A stretch of DNA of 64,000 nt from Heterodera schachtii (lineage: Eukaryota > Nematoda > Chromadorea > Rhabditida > Heteroderidae). The translations under genes were made by a program, and so were the position numbers. Positions 60,607 through 64,000 of this stretch are shown here, in pieces; within the stretch, counting starts at the first letter, position 1, and each line of letters opens with the position of its first letter. Location of the stretch: contig SIJG01000022.1 in the NCBI GenBank assembly GCA_023374025.1, forward strand, positions 1,387,500-1,451,499, in the 5' to 3' direction. The notes under the pieces are model-generated. The model did no database searches and was not told the DNA's origin. It was given only the letters and a program-made list of their open reading frames with translations.

Positions 60607-63600
60607 CCCTCTCTCCTCGCCCATTTCAAAAAGTTCCTCGGAAAAATGCGCCGGAAAATTTTTTTTTTTAAATCTGATTTTTAAATCACGAATGCACTGA
60701 AATTTAGATTTCTTATTTCCTCCTCAAAATTGTTAAATTCGCTAATCGAAGACGTAAAATATAATATTTAATACATTTTTGATCGAATAATTTTAAAAAT
60801 AACTGATTTGCTGGTGGGTTGGAGTCAAGAATGAAGGATGTTTTTGATAATGTCAACAATTTCTTAAAACTTTATTCTAAATTAGCGAGATTTATTACTC
60901 AAAATAATTAAAGTAAAATTACCAATAATTCTAAAGACCCTAAATTTACTAATTTTTAAGAAAGTTTAAATTATTCAGTTGGTGAATGGTGATTCTGAAC
61001 AACGACCTCAAATTTTGAGAAGACTTTACAGAAACAATGGTGTAATTGCCTACTTTATTCAGTATAATAAAATTATGCTAGATTCATTACAATTTTTACA
61101 ATATATACATTTACATTTTTTTAAAGATTAACTCTTTAATAAATATTTTATAAAATATAATTATAATTTTTAATATCAGTCCAAAGACTTACAAATGTGA
61201 AATAATGCAAAATTTATGTCAACACCAAATAAAACTGATAAAATTTGAATCCAAACATCAAACCATGGTAAAAACACGATAAAAATTGACCTTAATTGAA
61301 ATAAAAATGCAAAGCTTAAAACCACTATTTATATTTAAATAAAAATTGTCGAAAAATATTAATAATTATTAAACCTTTTATTCTTTCAAAAAAAAATTTG
61401 ATTAAATAAAATTCAATTGGATAGTTATAACCCACAGAATTTTGTCCTTTTATTCAAGATAATATTGAAAAGAAAGTGATAATTGGCATAAGAAATGACG
61501 AAAAACAAATTGCGAAAAAAATTTATAAAAATTAAATTATATATGAAAATTAAAAGAGCAAAAAAAAAGCAAATGCATTTGAGAATTGTTTAACATTTTG
61601 CAAATATATTTGAATATCTGTGAAGTAAAATTATAAGAAATCCAATAATAAATGATTACTCAACAAATTAAGCTAAAATTTTCAATAAAAAAGAATGGCG
61701 AAATGATGAAACCAAATCTGAATCGTAATGTGGCATGGAATTTTTCTTAAAATAATATTATTGAAAACAAACAATTCAAAAAAAAAAATCAATTAAATAC
61801 AATTGATTATTTGTGAATAATAATGATTTGAATAGAAATAATTATTTTAAAATGTTTAACTAATATGCAATTTTCATTGGTTTTAATATTTAAAATTTAT
61901 ATTCACAAAAAACTGAAAATATAAATGTAAGTTACTAAAAATCCATAAAGAACAGAAAGGGCACACTGAATTTGTAAGAATTATTGCTAAAAAATTAAAA
62001 AAACAAAAACCATGAACAATAATAAAAAGATATGGCAAATTAATGAATTGAAAATAAATTTAATCTTGAATATTTAACTAAATACTATGATTAAAGCAAC
62101 ACATACAAATAAAAATAATTAAAAATGAATTAATAAAAAATAATTAATTAATTATCTTACTGTCGAACTTATTAATGAATCCTCCATAAATGAAAAGAAA
62201 TTTGCTTATTTATTAAATTTAAACAGAAGAAAATAAAAGGTTATAAAAAATGAGAAATTATCATTATAAGCATTATTTAACAATATTTATTCAATAAAAA
62301 ATAATTAATTTTTGTTAATTAAGTTAAAAGTTTTCACAAGCAAATTTATAAATACAAAACTTAAAATTTATACATTTTATCCAAAATAAAAAAAAGATAA
62401 TAAAAAAACATTTATAGGCTAAAATCAATTTTTACTGGTACGGGAAAATCCAAAAATATAAAATAAAATTATCTTAAAAAATCAAATTTAAAAATCGAAG
62501 TTTTTTTTATTATTAATCAATTCGCTAAATTATCTTTGATAAAAACTCTCTCCTCTCTCTTACAAAAATTCTTATCGTAATTAAATATTGAAAAAATATT
62601 TTTCGTAGAAAATTTATTTTATTGAATTTAAAAAGCTATTTTATCCAATATATAAAAATATTAAAAATAAAAAGAAATTTAATACATGAAGTATAGAATT
62701 CGATAATCCTTTTCTCTTTTGTCCCGCATCATTTTATTTCTACATTTTTGGGGTTTTTATTCTTTTGAAAGTTTTGATTTATTTGGCTTTTAAAATTGTA
62801 TACGCTTCAATAATGTTTATTAGAATGATATAAAGAATATTTATCTAATATTTGCATTTGTTTTATCTTTGTTAAATTTATTTGCTGTTCCATTATAAAT
62901 TATTTTAATATTTCAAATTTATTACAAAAAATTATTTTGCTTACAAAAAAACAAAACGGAGAAAAAAAACAGATTTATAAATACAAATTTAAAATTTACA
63001 TATAGACCATCCAAAATACACAATGAAAATAAAAATTCATAGGCTAAACCCAACTATTTCTTGTCACGGAAAATTCATTTGAAAATGTATAAAATTGCAA
63101 AAAATTAAACAAATTTCTAAAAAGTAATAAATTTACAGAAATAAAAAGCGAAATTAAATAATAATTAACTGAATGAGGACAATGACATTTCGAAGAGTCT
63201 TCGTGAAGACAAGAAAATAAAAATTATCATATTTATTAAATTTAAATATAAATAAGAAATAAATACTCCAGAAGTGATCTTAGCAAGTCAATAAAATATC
63301 ATATTATTTCATGTACAAACTGAAAAAATACAAAAATTTTTTAGTTCAAAAATAGTTTTTAATCTTAAAATATTTTAATTAAATGAAAGCTTTTATGAAA
63401 TTAAAAAAAGGAAAAATTTTTATTTAAAAAAAATAATATTATCTAAAAATTTTTGGATGAACATAAAGCACAGATTTTTAATGAAAAATTTTAAGATGGG
63501 TCAATGGAAACATTTAAAATAAGAAAATTTATGTTAAATTAAATTTAAAATTATTAAAAACTAACTTAATAAAATTTAAAAATGATTCCGAAATCTCTAA

Positions 63601-63834
63601 AAAAATTTATAAATAAATTTACCAAATAATTTATTTAAAAGGAAAACTCAAAAATTATTGAAAAAATCTAAATAACACATATAAACATTACATTTTTAAA
63701 CAATTTCTATAAAAAATCAAAGAGTGCGGATTTCATAAATTAAAGACAAATATAAAATATATTTAATAATTTATCCGAAGAAAGATGAAAAAAAATTGTT
63801 AAGCATTTTATTAATTTGAATTAAAATACATTTT
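60607..63834. other. A-rich stretch with diverged repeats
   Basis: No gene supported. A T-rich patch interrupts the A bias at about 62690-62920. 62520-62680 is a diverged direct copy of 53395-53510. 63720-63790 is an inverted diverged copy of 24580-24660. Confidence 0.4.
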
Positions 63835-63903
63835 TCTGGAACAGACAACCCAATTTATCCATCGACTCCAATAAAAACGGACAGGATTTATGCATCAACC
63901 CAA
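63835..63903 (-). mobile_element. Mariner-type terminal inverted repeat, inverted copy
   Basis: On the minus strand TTGGGTTGATGCATAAATCC follows TA, matching 22978. The sequence outside the repeat also matches (TTTTTTGTATTRGTA), so the two sites descend from one insertion by duplication, not from separate insertions. Confidence 0.65.
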
Positions 63904-64000
63904 TACTAATACAAAAAATAAAATAAAAATGAGTAATAGTTCAATTTTCTTCTTCAATAATTTCTGCAAAATAAAGTTATTTTCGTGAAGAACTGTTTTT

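Overview
The window is very AT-rich animal DNA, most like a nematode and plausibly a plant-parasitic tylenchid such as Meloidogyne. That is an inference from the 54 and 96 bp introns with AG acceptors, a possible trans-splice acceptor just upstream of an ATG, and many short GC-rich DNA-transposon termini scattered through AT-rich sequence. I see no rRNA, tRNA, CRISPR or prokaryote-style operon.

Layout. 1-3.1 kb is intergenic, with G-rich tracts and fragments of dispersed repeats. 3.3-5.65 kb holds the only gene I can build with confidence: a three-exon minus-strand gene for a 311-residue single-pass membrane protein (signal peptide, coiled-coil-like ectodomain, polybasic stretch, transmembrane helix, Ser-rich tail). 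A 1,260 bp foldback transposon with a 9 bp target duplication sits in its last exon and supplies its present C-terminus and stop codon. 6.1-6.9 kb carries a second transposon of the same kind. From about 9 kb on, the sequence is repeat-dominated and strongly strand-asymmetric: T exceeds A on the + strand to about 53 kb, then A exceeds T to the end.

The repeat-rich part contains several layers. There are members of a foldback DNA-transposon family with 9 bp target duplications and termini reading GTGCTRG (3.3, 6.2, 20.6, 57.9 kb; half copies near 11.4 and 42.3 kb). There is a hAT-type non-autonomous element with an 8 bp duplication (15.0-16.2 kb), a broken hAT transposase end (19.35-19.65 kb) and mariner terminal repeats (22.98 and 63.9 kb). 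A GC-rich palindromic repeat occurs at six places. A 1,535 bp unit forms a young tandem array (31.3-38.6 kb) with a separate copy at 25.4 kb. A decayed large inverted duplication pairs 45.5-52.5 kb with 59.5-55.8 kb.

A few short coding-looking islands lie in the AT-rich mass (9.3, 10.6, 14.5, 27.4, 40.4-41.4, 42.6, 54.7, 55.3 kb). Some recur in diverged copies, so I read them as exons of a decayed duplicated gene family. None can be assigned a function with confidence.
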